DNA of 48,358 nt from Prolixibacteraceae bacterium (GTDB taxonomy: Bacteria; Bacteroidota; Bacteroidia; Bacteroidales; Prolixibacteraceae): the NCBI GenBank assembly GCA_019163175.1, contig JAFLKN010000032.1:1-48358 (forward strand), given 5' to 3'. This document shows, in pieces, positions 15,810-23,942 of the stretch. The notes under the pieces were generated by a model. It saw only the letters and a program-made list of their open reading frames with translations, searched no databases and was not told where the DNA came from. Numbering within the stretch: the first letter of the stretch is position 1; the number at the start of each line of letters is the position of its first letter. The translations under genes and the position numbers were made by a program.

Positions 15810-16268
15810 TTACATTTGGTATCTATTTCCATTTCCTCTGCCTTTACCCGAACCATTTCCATGGCCTTTACCTTTCCCCATTCCTTGTTTTTGGTTTTGG
15901 CTATTTTGATTCGCGGCCTTTGCCTGAAACTGGAGAAACTGTTTTTGCTGATCGGCGCTTAAAACGGATGTCACTGAATTTCGGTGTGTTTCAGCTTGCT
16001 TATCCATTTGTTTTTTGATCTCCTCCTTTTGTGTTTTGCCGTCTGCCGAACGTTGTTTTTCCCGGAGTTCATTCATTGCAGTTTGGTTTTGGATTTCCAT
16101 AACCGCAATTCTTCCTTTTTGGTACTCACTTAATCCTGAAATTGAATGGATACAGGTTTGCTGTGGTATCCCTTTTCCATCCGGATTATTACCTGAAATT
16201 GCTACTCCGGAAGATAAAGTTATGGCAATAAGTATCCCTGCAAACCGATTTAATCGCCTTGTATTCAT
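15810..16268 (-). CDS. Periplasmic Spy/CpxP-like helical protein
   Basis: The ATG at 16268 (MNTRRLNRFAGIL) is preferred to a TTG five codons upstream. The 152-aa product has a signal peptide with a TLSSGVAIS segment, then long amphipathic helices with Gln/Lys/Glu repeats. A CpxP/Spy-type LTxxQ-like motif is visible as VLSADQQKQFLQF. The C-terminus is Gly/Lys-rich (GKGKGHGNGSGKGRGNG). Spy-like proteins are periplasmic chaperones or metal sensors. It follows a second, longer Spy-like gene in the ECF operon. The Gly/Lys tail resembles that of the calcium-loop gene next to it. Confidence 0.6.
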   Translation of the reverse strand: MNTRRLNRFAGILIAITLSSGVAISGNNPDGKGIPQQTCIHSISGLSEYQKGRIAVMEIQNQTAMNELREKQRSADGKTQKEEIKKQMDKQAETHRNSVTSVLSADQQKQFLQFQAKAANQNSQNQKQGMGKGKGHGNGSGKGRGNGNRYQM

Positions 16269-16292
16269 AATCTTACTATTCAAAATGATTGT

Positions 16293-16826
16293 TTATTGGT
16301 TACGCCATCGGCCTCCCTGATTTCCGGGTCGGGGAAGGTTGACCTGGTTATCTTTGTTGAGCATCGACTGAAATATCTCGTGCAGCTTTGATTGTTGTTC
16401 TGCCGTACATATCTTTTTCATATCCAGGTAAAAAGTGGTAGTTACCTGCTTGAGTTCGCGGTGATTATTCCCGACTTCTGTAGCCATTTGATTGAGGCGG
16501 GCGCTATCCGGATTTTGAGTTCCAAGTTCCCTGATCAGATCTTCGCGTAACTGAGCGAGGTTCGTTTCAATATTTCTTGCTGTTCGGTTGAAAGCCCGGT
16601 TGATTTCGCGAAACTGATCGAGCTGTTCTGCATTCAGGTTGAGTTGATCTCTGAAAAATCGGGTGCGCTGTTCTCCCGGAATTGCATTCTGATCTCCCTG
16701 TTTCGCTTCTGGCGCTTCTGCTTCAGTCATTCGGTGATAATAGAATGAGCCGATAGTCGAAAGATTAGTCGCAACCAGGATAACGATGATCCAGATTAAG
16801 ATTCGGTATTTATTTGTTGCATTCAT
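16293..16826 (-). CDS. Membrane-anchored Spy/CpxP-like periplasmic protein
   Basis: The 177-aa product begins with one N-terminal membrane anchor (YRILIWIIVILVATNLSTIGSFYY). A helical periplasmic domain follows, with the LTxxQ-like signature LNLNAEQLDQFREINRAFN and a second KKICTAEQQSKLHEIFQSML. This two-motif layout is that of the CpxP/Spy/CnrX-like heavy-metal sensor family. The C-terminus is short and basic. It overlaps the anti-sigma gene by 4 nt (ATGA). It probably modulates or reports for the sigma/anti-sigma pair, in the way CnrX works with CnrY/CnrH, but that analogy is inference. Confidence 0.75.
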   Translation of the reverse strand: MNATNKYRILIWIIVILVATNLSTIGSFYYHRMTEAEAPEAKQGDQNAIPGEQRTRFFRDQLNLNAEQLDQFREINRAFNRTARNIETNLAQLREDLIRELGTQNPDSARLNQMATEVGNNHRELKQVTTTFYLDMKKICTAEQQSKLHEIFQSMLNKDNQVNLPRPGNQGGRWRNQ

Positions 16827-17248
16827 AATTCGTCGAGTAAAAATGATTCAATCGGTTCAGCAGCAAAGTCGTTGAGCATTTGGATGCTAGTGGTGGCCGG
16901 TTGATTAACTTCGGGCGATGAAGCATTGCTGCCTAATTTTAATCCGCCATAAATTCCGGCAAGAAGAACAAGCGAGAAAAAAGCTGGTTGAGCCAGTCTT
17001 GACCATTGACTTTGAGTTTGGTATACCTGTTTTTCATCCAGTCGTGCACTCAACCGGGTATAAAAGAAAGGTGTAACTTCCGGATTCTTTTCCTTCTCAA
17101 TGATTTGCATTCCGTCCTGTAGGAAAGCTAAAAAGCTTCGGCAGTCGGCACATTCCTCTATATGTTTTTCAACGGCAGTCCTCTTTTCAACCGACAATTC
17201 ATTGTCGAGGTAAAAAATCAGATCGTTATGGATGCACTTTGTTTTCAT
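16823..17248 (-). CDS. Anti-sigma factor with zinc-finger domain (zf-HC2) and one TM segment
   Basis: The ATG at 17248 (MKTKCIHNDLIFYLDNEL) matches the usual start of zf-HC2 anti-sigma factors. A longer frame to 17302 would overlap the sigma gene by 8 nt and is a possible alternative. The 141-aa protein has the zinc motif CIHNDLI...HIEECADC (the H-x3-C-x2-C core), then a cytoplasmic linker, one TM (FFSLVLLAGIYGGLKLG) and a short periplasmic tail. It should hold the ECF sigma factor of the preceding gene until an envelope signal arrives. Gene order sigma, anti-sigma, Spy-like is a coherent stress cassette. Confidence 0.8.
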   Translation of the reverse strand: MKTKCIHNDLIFYLDNELSVEKRTAVEKHIEECADCRSFLAFLQDGMQIIEKEKNPEVTPFFYTRLSARLDEKQVYQTQSQWSRLAQPAFFSLVLLAGIYGGLKLGSNASSPEVNQPATTSIQMLNDFAAEPIESFLLDEL

Positions 17249-17294
17249 TTTGTTGCTTTTAATGTAAGACACCATTCGTTTTAAAAACTTGCAA

Positions 17295-17876
17295 TCAGAC
17301 ACACTTTTTTTTGTAACAATCTAAAAGTTGCTCCTGAAGATTCTTCTTTGCACGGTGAATCAGCGACTCAACCGAAGCCAAAGAGATTTCCATGATTTCA
17401 GCAATTTGCTGATAGGGCAATTCTTCGTATTTATTCAGGGTAAATGCGATGCGTTGCTTTTCAGGAAGCCGATCGATTGCCCGATGCAGCAGGTCAGATC
17501 GTTGCTGATCGGTAATGTTTTGGTCGGGCTGATCGGCACGGTTCTCAGATATTTCACTGGGTCGGTTTCGTCCGCCGGTAAAGGTCTCCTCGATGGATTG
17601 GAAAAAGCGTTTCCGTTTATTGTTTCGAATATGATTCAGCGACCGGTTGGTGGCAATCCGGTACAACCATGTCGAGAGTTTTGCGTCTCCCCTGAAATTT
17701 TCGGCAGTTCGGAATATTTCCATAAATACATCCTGAGCCAGATCTTCCGCGTCGTCTTTGCTGTGGACAATTCCCAAACAGGTATTCACAACCATTCGTT
17801 GGTAGGTTTCTACCAGAATTTGAAATGATTTGCGGTCACCTTGTTGAATTCCTTCGATGAGTTTGGCTTCGTCCAT
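17295..17876 (-). CDS. ECF RNA polymerase sigma factor
   Basis: The 193-aa product has sigma region 2 (AEDLAQDVFMEIFRTAENFRGDAKL, STWLYRIATNRSLNHIRNN) and region 4 (LPEKQRIAFTLNKYEELPYQQIAEIMEIS, ASVESLIHRAKKNLQE), with a 50-residue linker, as in RpoE-type ECF factors. The following gene is a zinc-finger anti-sigma factor. It is the first gene of the minus-strand series ending near 13903, which implies autoregulation. The gene lies 72 nt downstream of the Crp/Fnr stop. Confidence 0.9.
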   Translation of the reverse strand: MDEAKLIEGIQQGDRKSFQILVETYQRMVVNTCLGIVHSKDDAEDLAQDVFMEIFRTAENFRGDAKLSTWLYRIATNRSLNHIRNNKRKRFFQSIEETFTGGRNRPSEISENRADQPDQNITDQQRSDLLHRAIDRLPEKQRIAFTLNKYEELPYQQIAEIMEISLASVESLIHRAKKNLQEQLLDCYKKKCV

Positions 17877-17948
17877 TCGTATTTGTCAAATGTGAATTTG
17901 ATTGATTTGACACCACAAGTTCGGAAAACTTGCACCAGAAATCACAAT

Positions 17949-18644
17949 TTAACCTTTTTTACTGATTTCGAGTAATTCCTTGTGATTGACAACCACAATA
18001 TCTTTCTCGTGCAGTTCAATCAATCCGTCCTTTTCAAAGCTTTTCAGGAGCTTTACGGCACTTTCAGTTGAGATTCCGGCAAAGTCGGCCATATCTTTAC
18101 GCGAAAGAAGCTGGAATATCTCCGGATTTTCTGCCTTCAGACTATCGACGTATAATAAAGTATCAGCAATTCTGCCATTCATTTGTTTGTACATCACTGT
18201 TCGCAGGGTATCAAAAAGGTTGGCATTTTGTTCGCAATACCGCTTGATCATAGTGAACCCGAATTGTCCGTTTTGCTTGATGATGGTGGTGATAGCATCT
18301 TTTTCGACCAGAAAAACCTGGCAGTCGGTTAATGCAACCGACGAATAATTGAAAGTATTTTTGGTGAAAACTGAAGAGAGACCAACAAATTCGCCAGGCT
18401 GAATAATCCTCAGGTTAAAGTTTTTTGAGCCATCCCCTTCGATGTATTGCTTGGCCAGACCTTTAATGACAAACAAAGCATACGAAGCAAAAGCGCCTTG
18501 TTTGGTTAGGTTGTCGCCTTTCCGGAAAAGTACCTGCGTTTTACTTGCCCTGACCAACTCGGCCTCTTCAGGCGAAAGCGTTTGAAAACAAGGCGCCTGA
18601 ATGTCGCAAATAAATTCCTGATCGGTTTCGAGAATGGGTTTCAT
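17949..18644 (-). CDS. Crp/Fnr-family transcriptional regulator
   Basis: The start at 18644 (MKPILETDQEFICDIQAPC) is preferred to an upstream frame. The 231-aa protein has a cyclic-nucleotide-binding-fold domain (VLFRKGDNLTKQGAFASYALFVIKGLAKQY, IQPGEFVGLSSVF) and a C-terminal winged helix (LLSRKDMADFAGISTESAVKLLKSFEKDGLIEL). Four Cys (C13, C19, C108 and one in RYCEQ) are present, but the spacing differs from the E. coli FNR Fe-S set, so I do not claim redox sensing. It is divergent from the thioredoxin/rhodanese operon starting at 18850 and is the obvious candidate regulator of it, in a 205-bp shared intergenic region. Confidence 0.85.
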   Translation of the reverse strand: MKPILETDQEFICDIQAPCFQTLSPEEAELVRASKTQVLFRKGDNLTKQGAFASYALFVIKGLAKQYIEGDGSKNFNLRIIQPGEFVGLSSVFTKNTFNYSSVALTDCQVFLVEKDAITTIIKQNGQFGFTMIKRYCEQNANLFDTLRTVMYKQMNGRIADTLLYVDSLKAENPEIFQLLSRKDMADFAGISTESAVKLLKSFEKDGLIELHEKDIVVVNHKELLEISKKG

Positions 18645-18791
18645 GTCAATTGAAATTACAATTGCCCGTAAAGTTAAAATTATACTTCGACTGGACATCG
18701 CGCGATTTATTAATTGTATATGCTTCGATTAAATCAATAAAAAAGTTGTCGTAGTTCAATTCAGGAGCCGATGCGCTTCTGCCCAAAAATC

Positions 18792-18822
18792 TTTAGCGTC
18801 CATATTTAGTAATGTAGCTTTG
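18792..18822 (+). promoter_or_regulatory. Bacteroidota-type promoter for thioredoxin/rhodanese operon
   Basis: TAGCTTTG (18815-18822) is an exact match to the -7 consensus TAnnTTTG; TTTA at 18792-18795 stands in for the -33 TTTG with a 19-bp spacer. The start codon follows 27 nt later. Confidence 0.5.
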
Positions 18823-18849
18823 TGTCATAACAAATTCAACAGCCAAGTC

Positions 18850-19206
18850 ATGTTATACACAAACTTAAATCACATCGAAAGCGCCACTGAATTCGCAAAA
18901 ATCATCAGCGAAAATGAACATGTTACAGTCATCTGTGGTCGCATGGGGCCATTGTGTATTCCCGTTTACCGGATTGCTGAAGAATTGGAGAATGAATATA
19001 GCAATATCAGATTTTACGATATGGAATATGATAATCCAGAATCGTATTTTTTTCATGCATTGCCTGAAGTTCATGATTTGATGGAAATCCCGTTTACAGT
19101 TTATTATAAAAATGGTGAAGTTGTAAAAGCCACAGCTGGATTACAAACCAAAACTCAGATAAAAGCGATCATCGATACAGAATTTGCAACAACAGTAAAT
19201 GCTTAA
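18850..19206 (+). CDS. Thioredoxin-fold protein with altered active site
   Basis: The ATG at 18850 (MLYTNLNHIESATEF) is chosen over an upstream TTG. The 118-aa product has a thioredoxin fold: the buried strand HVTVICGRMGPLCIPVYRIAEEL, the NIRFYDMEYDN strand, and the cis-Pro loop EIPFTVYYKNGEVV. The active-site WCGPC is replaced by CGRMGPLC (C29 and C36, six residues apart). This rules out normal dithiol exchange, but two thiols in the active-site loop remain. It is the first gene of a sulfur/thiol operon. A persulfide-carrier or redox-sensing role is plausible, but unproven. Confidence 0.7.
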   Translation: MLYTNLNHIESATEFAKIISENEHVTVICGRMGPLCIPVYRIAEELENEYSNIRFYDMEYDNPESYFFHALPEVHDLMEIPFTVYYKNGEVVKATAGLQTKTQIKAIIDTEFATTVNA

Positions 19207-19224
19207 TTGTTAAAACAAAGTAAT

Positions 19225-19644
19225 ATGCAAACAACATTAATTGTAATTGGAGTTTTAATTGCAGCGCTATTTATTTTTCGAAGTATAGCGATGGCAAAAA
19301 TGAAAAAAACGCCATTGGTAGCCGATCATGAAAAAGTAGTGACTCTTACCGAACAGAATTTTCAGCAAAAAACAAAAGGGAAAGTAGTATTAGTCGATTT
19401 CTGGGCAAGTTGGTGCGCTCCCTGCCGAATGATGGCTCCCGTTTTAAACGATGTCGCTTCGGAATTGAATGGAAACTCGCATGTCGGAAAAGTCGACATC
19501 CAACAATACCAGTCGCTGGCCAACCAGTTTAAGGTAAGGAGTATTCCAACCTTGATTCTTTTAAAAAATGGTAAAGAGGTAAATCGTTTTGTGGGCATCA
19601 AATCCAAAGATTTTTTACTGAAAGAGATTGCGAAAGTAGGATAG
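19225..19644 (+). CDS. Membrane-anchored thioredoxin
   Basis: The ATG at 19225 is used; an upstream TTG adds six residues that precede the anchor. The 139-aa protein has an N-terminal membrane anchor (LIVIGVLIAALFIFRSIAM), then a classic thioredoxin domain: VVLVDFWASWCAPCRMMAPVL with C64 and C67 (W-C-A-P-C), KVDIQQYQSLANQFKVRSIPTLILL including the cis-Pro, and the glycine bend VNRFVG. With the anchor near the start, the active site may face either cytoplasm or periplasm; positive residues after the anchor (AKMKK) favour a cytoplasmic catalytic domain. It follows the altered thioredoxin by 18 nt. Confidence 0.9.
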   Translation: MQTTLIVIGVLIAALFIFRSIAMAKMKKTPLVADHEKVVTLTEQNFQQKTKGKVVLVDFWASWCAPCRMMAPVLNDVASELNGNSHVGKVDIQQYQSLANQFKVRSIPTLILLKNGKEVNRFVGIKSKDFLLKEIAKVG

Positions 19645-19657
19645 CAATGGACGTTTA

Positions 19658-19741
19658 CCCCTAAATCCCCTAAAGGGGACTTAACTCAATAATGAGCATT
19701 TTCGATGCTCGAAGCAAAAGCCCCTTTAGGGGTTTGGGGTG
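19658..19741. repeat. Bacteroidota intergenic palindrome, copy 2
   Basis: A block starting CCCCTAAATCCCCTAAAGGG and ending CCCCTTTAGGGGTTTGGGG forms a long inverted repeat with an inner GAGCATTTTCGATGCTC hairpin. It is related to the copy at 5621 and interrupts the operon between thioredoxin and the rhodanese fusion. Confidence 0.75.
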
Positions 19742-19788
19742 AAACGAATAAGAACAAAAATTAATTACAAAATAAACAAAATAAGAAC

Positions 19789-22065
19789 ATGGAAAAGATA
19801 TTAATTATAGGGGGAGTTGCGGCCGGAGCAACTGCGGCAGCCAAAGTGCGCCGCATTTCTCCGACTGCACAAATTACAATGCTCGAAGCCGGACCGGACA
19901 TTTCGTTCGCCAATTGCGGATTGCCGTATTATATTGGGGGTGACATTAAAAGCCGTTCAAAACTGATTTTGCAAAGTCCTGAAAGCTTCAAAGAGCAATA
20001 TGACGTTGAAGTCCACACGCATACAATCGTTTCGTCAATAGACAGGCTTGCGCATTTGGTTAAAACAATGGACACCCGAAGTGGCGAACAGAAAATTTTT
20101 GAATACACCAAGTTGATTCTGGCTCAGGGTGGTCGTCCGATTAAACCAACACTTCCCGGAGCCGATTACGATCATGTTTTCACCCTTTGGACTTTGGAAG
20201 ACATGGATAAAATCGCCAATCATCTGAATGAAAAGAAGCCGAAGAATGCAGTGGTAGTTGGAGGCGGATTTATTGGTCTTGAAATGGTGGAAGCCCTGGT
20301 AAAACGTGGCTTGAAAGTAAATGTGGTGGAGATGATGCCGCATGTAATGGCCATTATGGAAGCCGAAACTGCTGGTTTTGTAGAAAATGAAATGCTTTCG
20401 TATGGAGTGGGTATTCATACCGGCGCCGGTGTAACTGAAATCTTACAGCATTCAGTGAAACTCGACAATGGGAAAGTGCTTGATGCCGATATGGTTTTGT
20501 TGTCGATAGGTGTTCGCCCAACATTGCAACTGGCACAAGATGCCGGTCTGGAAATTGGTGAAGCAGGTGGATTATTGGTTAATGCACAATTACAAACTTC
20601 CGATCCCGATATTTTTGCAGCTGGCGATATGGTCGAAATCGAACATCGCGTGAACGGCAAAAAAGTACGCATACCATTGGCTGGCCCTGCAAACCGTCAG
20701 GGACGAATTGCCGCTGAGAATGCATTGGGCGGAAATCACGCATATAAAGGTTCAATCGGAACTTCGGTGGTGCGTGTTTTCGAAGCAGTGGCTGGAATAA
20801 CCGGTTTCTCGCTGAAACAGGCTCGTGCTGCCGGAATAGATGCCGATGCGGTGGTTGTTCACAAAGAACATCATACTTCTTATTATCCGGGTGCTGAAAC
20901 CGTAGCAACCATGCTGATTTATGATCGCCATACTGGAATTATTCTCGGTGGACAAACAGCAGGATACAAAGGCGCCGACAAACGTCTGGATGTGATTGCA
21001 ACAGCAACCGCAGCAAAACTGACAGTGAGCGATATTGCCGACATTGACTTCGCCTATTCGCCACCCATAGGAACGGCCAACGATGCGATTAATATGGCTG
21101 CATATACTGCCGAAAACCGGATTTCAGGATTTAGTCCATCGGTAACAGTTACCGAATTGGATGCTTTAATCGAAGATAAAAACCCAATATTTGTTGATGT
21201 TCGTGATGTTTTCGCTTTCGAAAAAAGTCATGTAAAAGGGGCGCTCAATTTGCCACTTGAAGTTTTAGCACAGCAAATCAATACTATTCCGGCAAACCGG
21301 ACCGTGATTGTATACGACGAAACCGGGAAGAAAGGACATCAGGCACTTCGCACTTTGCTGGGAGCAGGCTTTACAGATGTTACCAACATTTCAGGAGGAC
21401 ATACTTCGTTGCAACGACAGGCGAGAACCGTAGGATTTAAGCACATTCAGGTGAATCTTTTGCCAGTTGAGTTGAAATCGCTGGAAGAGGAAGTTGAAAA
21501 GACTGAAGAAAAAACAGTTGCAAAAGCCAAAGAAGAGAATTCGTTGCTTGTTGTTGATGTGCGCACTCCGGAAGAATTTGAAGAAGGCGCTTTTCCAGAT
21601 GCTATCAACATTCCCTTGGATGAAATCATGGAACGACTGGAGGAATTTGGAGAGAATGCTGCCCGCGAAATTGTAGTTTACTGTGCATCCGGAGCCCGAT
21701 CTGCTTATGCGCAGCGAATGTTGATGCAGGTGGGTTATTCGAATGTGAAAAATGGTGGCGGAATTGGAGCCATGATGGCCAGCCGAAATACAAAACCTGC
21801 AGCCTCAGGTCCTTCAAACGAACCGATAATTATTGATGTTAGAACTCCCGGTGAATTTCATGGAGGTGCCTACCCTGGTGCAATTAATATTCCTTTGGAT
21901 GATCTGCAAGCACGAATTGGCGAGTTAGGCAGTAAATCGAGAAATATTACGCTTTACTGTGCATCCGGAGCCCGCTCAGCTTATGGACAACGCGTGTTGG
22001 CACAGCTAGGTTTCACCAACGTGAAAAATGGCGGCGGAATAATGCAAATGATGAGGCAGCGATAA
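19789..22065 (+). CDS. CoA-disulfide-reductase-like flavoprotein with three C-terminal rhodanese domains
   Basis: The 758-aa protein has a CoADR/NADH-oxidase-like flavoprotein module (residues 1-445): FAD motif IIGGVAAGATAA, active-site SFANCGLPYYIGG with C43 (same position as CoADR Cys43), NAD(P) motif VVGGGFIGLEMVEAL, and FAAGDMVEI. Three rhodanese modules follow. The first (~455-545) has DDVF-type sequence but D510 instead of the catalytic Cys (VIVYDETGKKG) and is probably inactive. The second and third have intact YCASGARSAY loops (C632 and C724) and are near duplicates. Such fusions reduce per- or polysulfides of CoA or other thiols and pass sulfane sulfur to the rhodanese cysteines. A one-rhodanese version is the common form; three is unusual. 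It sits in a thioredoxin/rhodanese operon. Confidence 0.9.
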   Translation: MEKILIIGGVAAGATAAAKVRRISPTAQITMLEAGPDISFANCGLPYYIGGDIKSRSKLILQSPESFKEQYDVEVHTHTIVSSIDRLAHLVKTMDTRSGEQKIFEYTKLILAQGGRPIKPTLPGADYDHVFTLWTLEDMDKIANHLNEKKPKNAVVVGGGFIGLEMVEALVKRGLKVNVVEMMPHVMAIMEAETAGFVENEMLSYGVGIHTGAGVTEILQHSVKLDNGKVLDADMVLLSIGVRPTLQLAQDAGLEIGEAGGLLVNAQLQTSDPDIFAAGDMVEIEHRVNGKKVRIPLAGPANRQGRIAAENALGGNHAYKGSIGTSVVRVFEAVAGITGFSLKQARAAGIDADAVVVHKEHHTSYYPGAETVATMLIYDRHTGIILGGQTAGYKGADKRLDVIATATAAKLTVSDIADIDFAYSPPIGTANDAINMAAYTAENRISGFSPSVTVTELDALIEDKNPIFVDVRDVFAFEKSHVKGALNLPLEVLAQQINTIPANRTVIVYDETGKKGHQALRTLLGAGFTDVTNISGGHTSLQRQARTVGFKHIQVNLLPVELKSLEEEVEKTEEKTVAKAKEENSLLVVDVRTPEEFEEGAFPDAINIPLDEIMERLEEFGENAAREIVVYCASGARSAYAQRMLMQVGYSNVKNGGGIGAMMASRNTKPAASGPSNEPIIIDVRTPGEFHGGAYPGAINIPLDDLQARIGELGSKSRNITLYCASGARSAYGQRVLAQLGFTNVKNGGGIMQMMRQR

Positions 22066-22088
22066 TAATAACCAATAAATCTAAACTT

Positions 22089-22415
22089 ATGCAAAACGTT
22101 TTTTCTTACACCGATCTGGTGCAAAAAATGGAAGGGCAGGATAGTGTTGCCCTATTGATACACAATCCTGAAAACGAATTTTCGAGATGTGCTTTCCGGA
22201 GTATTGCAGAAGCCATGCACTTAAGCCAGTCTATTACGGTTTTTGTTGCCGATGTGAGTCAGGTTCGCGACATTCATCCGGTTTATAAGATTACCAGTGA
22301 ACCATCGCTGTTGCTTTTTGCAAAAGGAAATTTGGTAAATGTGCTCGAAGGCTGCCACGAAAGTGAATTCTTTAAAGCCATGATTAATCACGATTTGTCA
22401 GGAGAAAAATTATAA
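22089..22415 (+). CDS. Thioredoxin-fold protein lacking CxxC
   Basis: The 108-aa product has the thioredoxin layout (SVALLIHNPENEFSRCAFRSIAEAM, then ITVFVADVSQVRDIHPVYKITSEPSLLLFAKG with the cis-Pro position and glycine turn) but only a single Cys (C34) at the active-site position. It lies between two rhodanese genes in the sulfur operon, 23 nt after the fusion gene. A single active-site Cys could carry a persulfide. No function is known. Confidence 0.65.
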   Translation: MQNVFSYTDLVQKMEGQDSVALLIHNPENEFSRCAFRSIAEAMHLSQSITVFVADVSQVRDIHPVYKITSEPSLLLFAKGNLVNVLEGCHESEFFKAMINHDLSGEKL

Positions 22416-22439
22416 AACGAACAATTAAAATAGATAACT

Positions 22440-22751
22440 ATGCTTGAATTAATTAAGAAGCTCTTTGGAATAAAAACAATCGACTATGCCCAGTTGGTAA
22501 AAGAAGGTGCAATCATTTTGGATGTTCGAACCAAAGGCGAATTCGGATCCGGACACATCAGGGGATCAGTCAATATTCCGGTTGATCAGCTTGGTAAGAA
22601 TCTTCAAAAGTTTAAAGACAAAAAGCGTCCTATAATTACGTGCTGCGAGTCTGGAATGAGAAGCGCCTCTGCAAAGGGAATTCTGAAATCAAATGGTTTT
22701 ATCAATGTCCACAATGGTGGCAGATGGATGAGTTTGAATAATAAAATTTGA
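22440..22751 (+). CDS. Single-domain rhodanese sulfurtransferase
   Basis: The 103-aa product is one rhodanese domain: AIILDVRTKGEFGSGHIRGS, then catalytic loop CCESGMRSASA with C69 as the likely persulfide Cys, and INVHNGGRW. The family name PspE/GlpE-like applies. Transfers sulfane sulfur to thiol acceptors such as the neighbouring thioredoxins. It follows the Cys-less thioredoxin by 24 nt and precedes the SQR-like gene by 13 nt. Confidence 0.9.
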   Translation: MLELIKKLFGIKTIDYAQLVKEGAIILDVRTKGEFGSGHIRGSVNIPVDQLGKNLQKFKDKKRPIITCCESGMRSASAKGILKSNGFINVHNGGRWMSLNNKI

Positions 22752-22764
22752 TAAATCTATTGAC

Positions 22765-23931
22765 ATGAAACGAGTTTTAATTCTTGGTGGAGGTTTTGCC
22801 GGTATCCAAACGGCCATTGAGTTACAGAAAACCGGAAAGTTCAAAGTAACGCTGGTATCCGACCGTGATTATTTGTACATCTATCCGATTTCAATTTGGA
22901 TTCCGGTCCGAAGTGCCGAGTTTGACGATGTAAAAGTTGCATTGGCCGATATCCGAAAAAAATATCCGTTTGAGGTAATTGTGGATGCTGTAAAAGAGAT
23001 TCATGCAGCCGACCGGCAGGTTGTTTGTGCAAACCAGACACTGAATTACGACTATCTGGTAGTTGCTTTTGGTGCCGATAAAATGAAGCACAAAGGCATT
23101 GAAAACACCTTGTCGATCTGCGGAAAGCCAGAAGTATCGCTGGCAATCCGTGATGGAATTGATGCGCTGGTGCGGAAAGGCAGTGGAAAAATTGCGGTCG
23201 GTTTTGGTGGCAATCCAAAAGATAAATCGGCTGTTCGCGGTGGCCCTGGATTCGAATTGATGTTCAATATCCACAACCTTCTAAAAAAGAGAAGAATCAG
23301 GCAAAATTTCGAGCTGACATTCTTTGCTCCCATGGAAGAACCTGGCGCCAGAATGGGAAAAGGAGCGCTGCCGATGCTCAATAAATTATTCGACAGATAT
23401 AAAATTGCAAAGCGCTTTGGCAAGAAAATTACAGGATTTGAACCCGGATCGGTTGTTTTTGAAGACGAATCGAAACTTGATGCCGATTTGATTCTGTTTA
23501 TTCCTGCATCAGCCGGACACAGCGTACTTCAATCGAGCGATTTGCCAATATCTGAAGCGGGATTTATCCAGATCGATAATTTCTGTCAGGTTCGCGGAGT
23601 CCCAAATGTGTATGCCATTGGCGACATTGCAGCCATTGAAGGACCTGAATGGATTGCCAAACAAGGACACATTGCCGAATTGATGGGCCAGAATGCAGCT
23701 CACAACATCATCGAATCTGAAAACGGAACGACCAACAAAAAAGGCTATCAGGAACATCTGAATATTCTCTGTGTGATGGATACTGGTGATGGAGCCGCTT
23801 TTGTATTCCGGAACAGCACAAAATCATTCCTGATCCCGATGCCCATTGTGGGTCACTGGATGAAAAAAGGATGGGGAATGTATTCGAAATTAACCAAAGT
23901 TGGCAAATTTCCCCGTTTGCCCGGAATGTAA
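22765..23931 (+). CDS. SQR-like FAD-dependent oxidoreductase (NDH-2/SQR superfamily)
   Basis: The 388-aa product opens with the FAD motif VLILGGGFAGIQTAIEL and has the second glycine motif RGGPGFELMFNIHNLL. Residue blocks IYPISIWIPVRSAEFDDV and DYDYLVVAFGADKMKH, and YAIGDIAAIEGPEW (the C-terminal FAD-contact motif), place it in the sulfide:quinone oxidoreductase/NADH dehydrogenase type II superfamily. It has a Cys in SICGKPE and one near NFCQVRG, plausible for a sulfide-oxidising disulfide pair, but the third SQR Cys cannot be confirmed by eye. In the operon it sits between rhodanese and thioredoxin, so sulfide oxidation feeding sulfane sulfur to rhodanese is likely. Confidence 0.8.
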   Translation: MKRVLILGGGFAGIQTAIELQKTGKFKVTLVSDRDYLYIYPISIWIPVRSAEFDDVKVALADIRKKYPFEVIVDAVKEIHAADRQVVCANQTLNYDYLVVAFGADKMKHKGIENTLSICGKPEVSLAIRDGIDALVRKGSGKIAVGFGGNPKDKSAVRGGPGFELMFNIHNLLKKRRIRQNFELTFFAPMEEPGARMGKGALPMLNKLFDRYKIAKRFGKKITGFEPGSVVFEDESKLDADLILFIPASAGHSVLQSSDLPISEAGFIQIDNFCQVRGVPNVYAIGDIAAIEGPEWIAKQGHIAELMGQNAAHNIIESENGTTNKKGYQEHLNILCVMDTGDGAAFVFRNSTKSFLIPMPIVGHWMKKGWGMYSKLTKVGKFPRLPGM

Positions 23932-23942
23932 AAAATGAAAAA

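Noticed and set aside
17949-18644. FNR-type oxygen sensor with an Fe-S cluster
   Set aside because: Four Cys are present, but the positions (13, 19, 108 and one in RYCEQ) do not reproduce the known FNR spacing.
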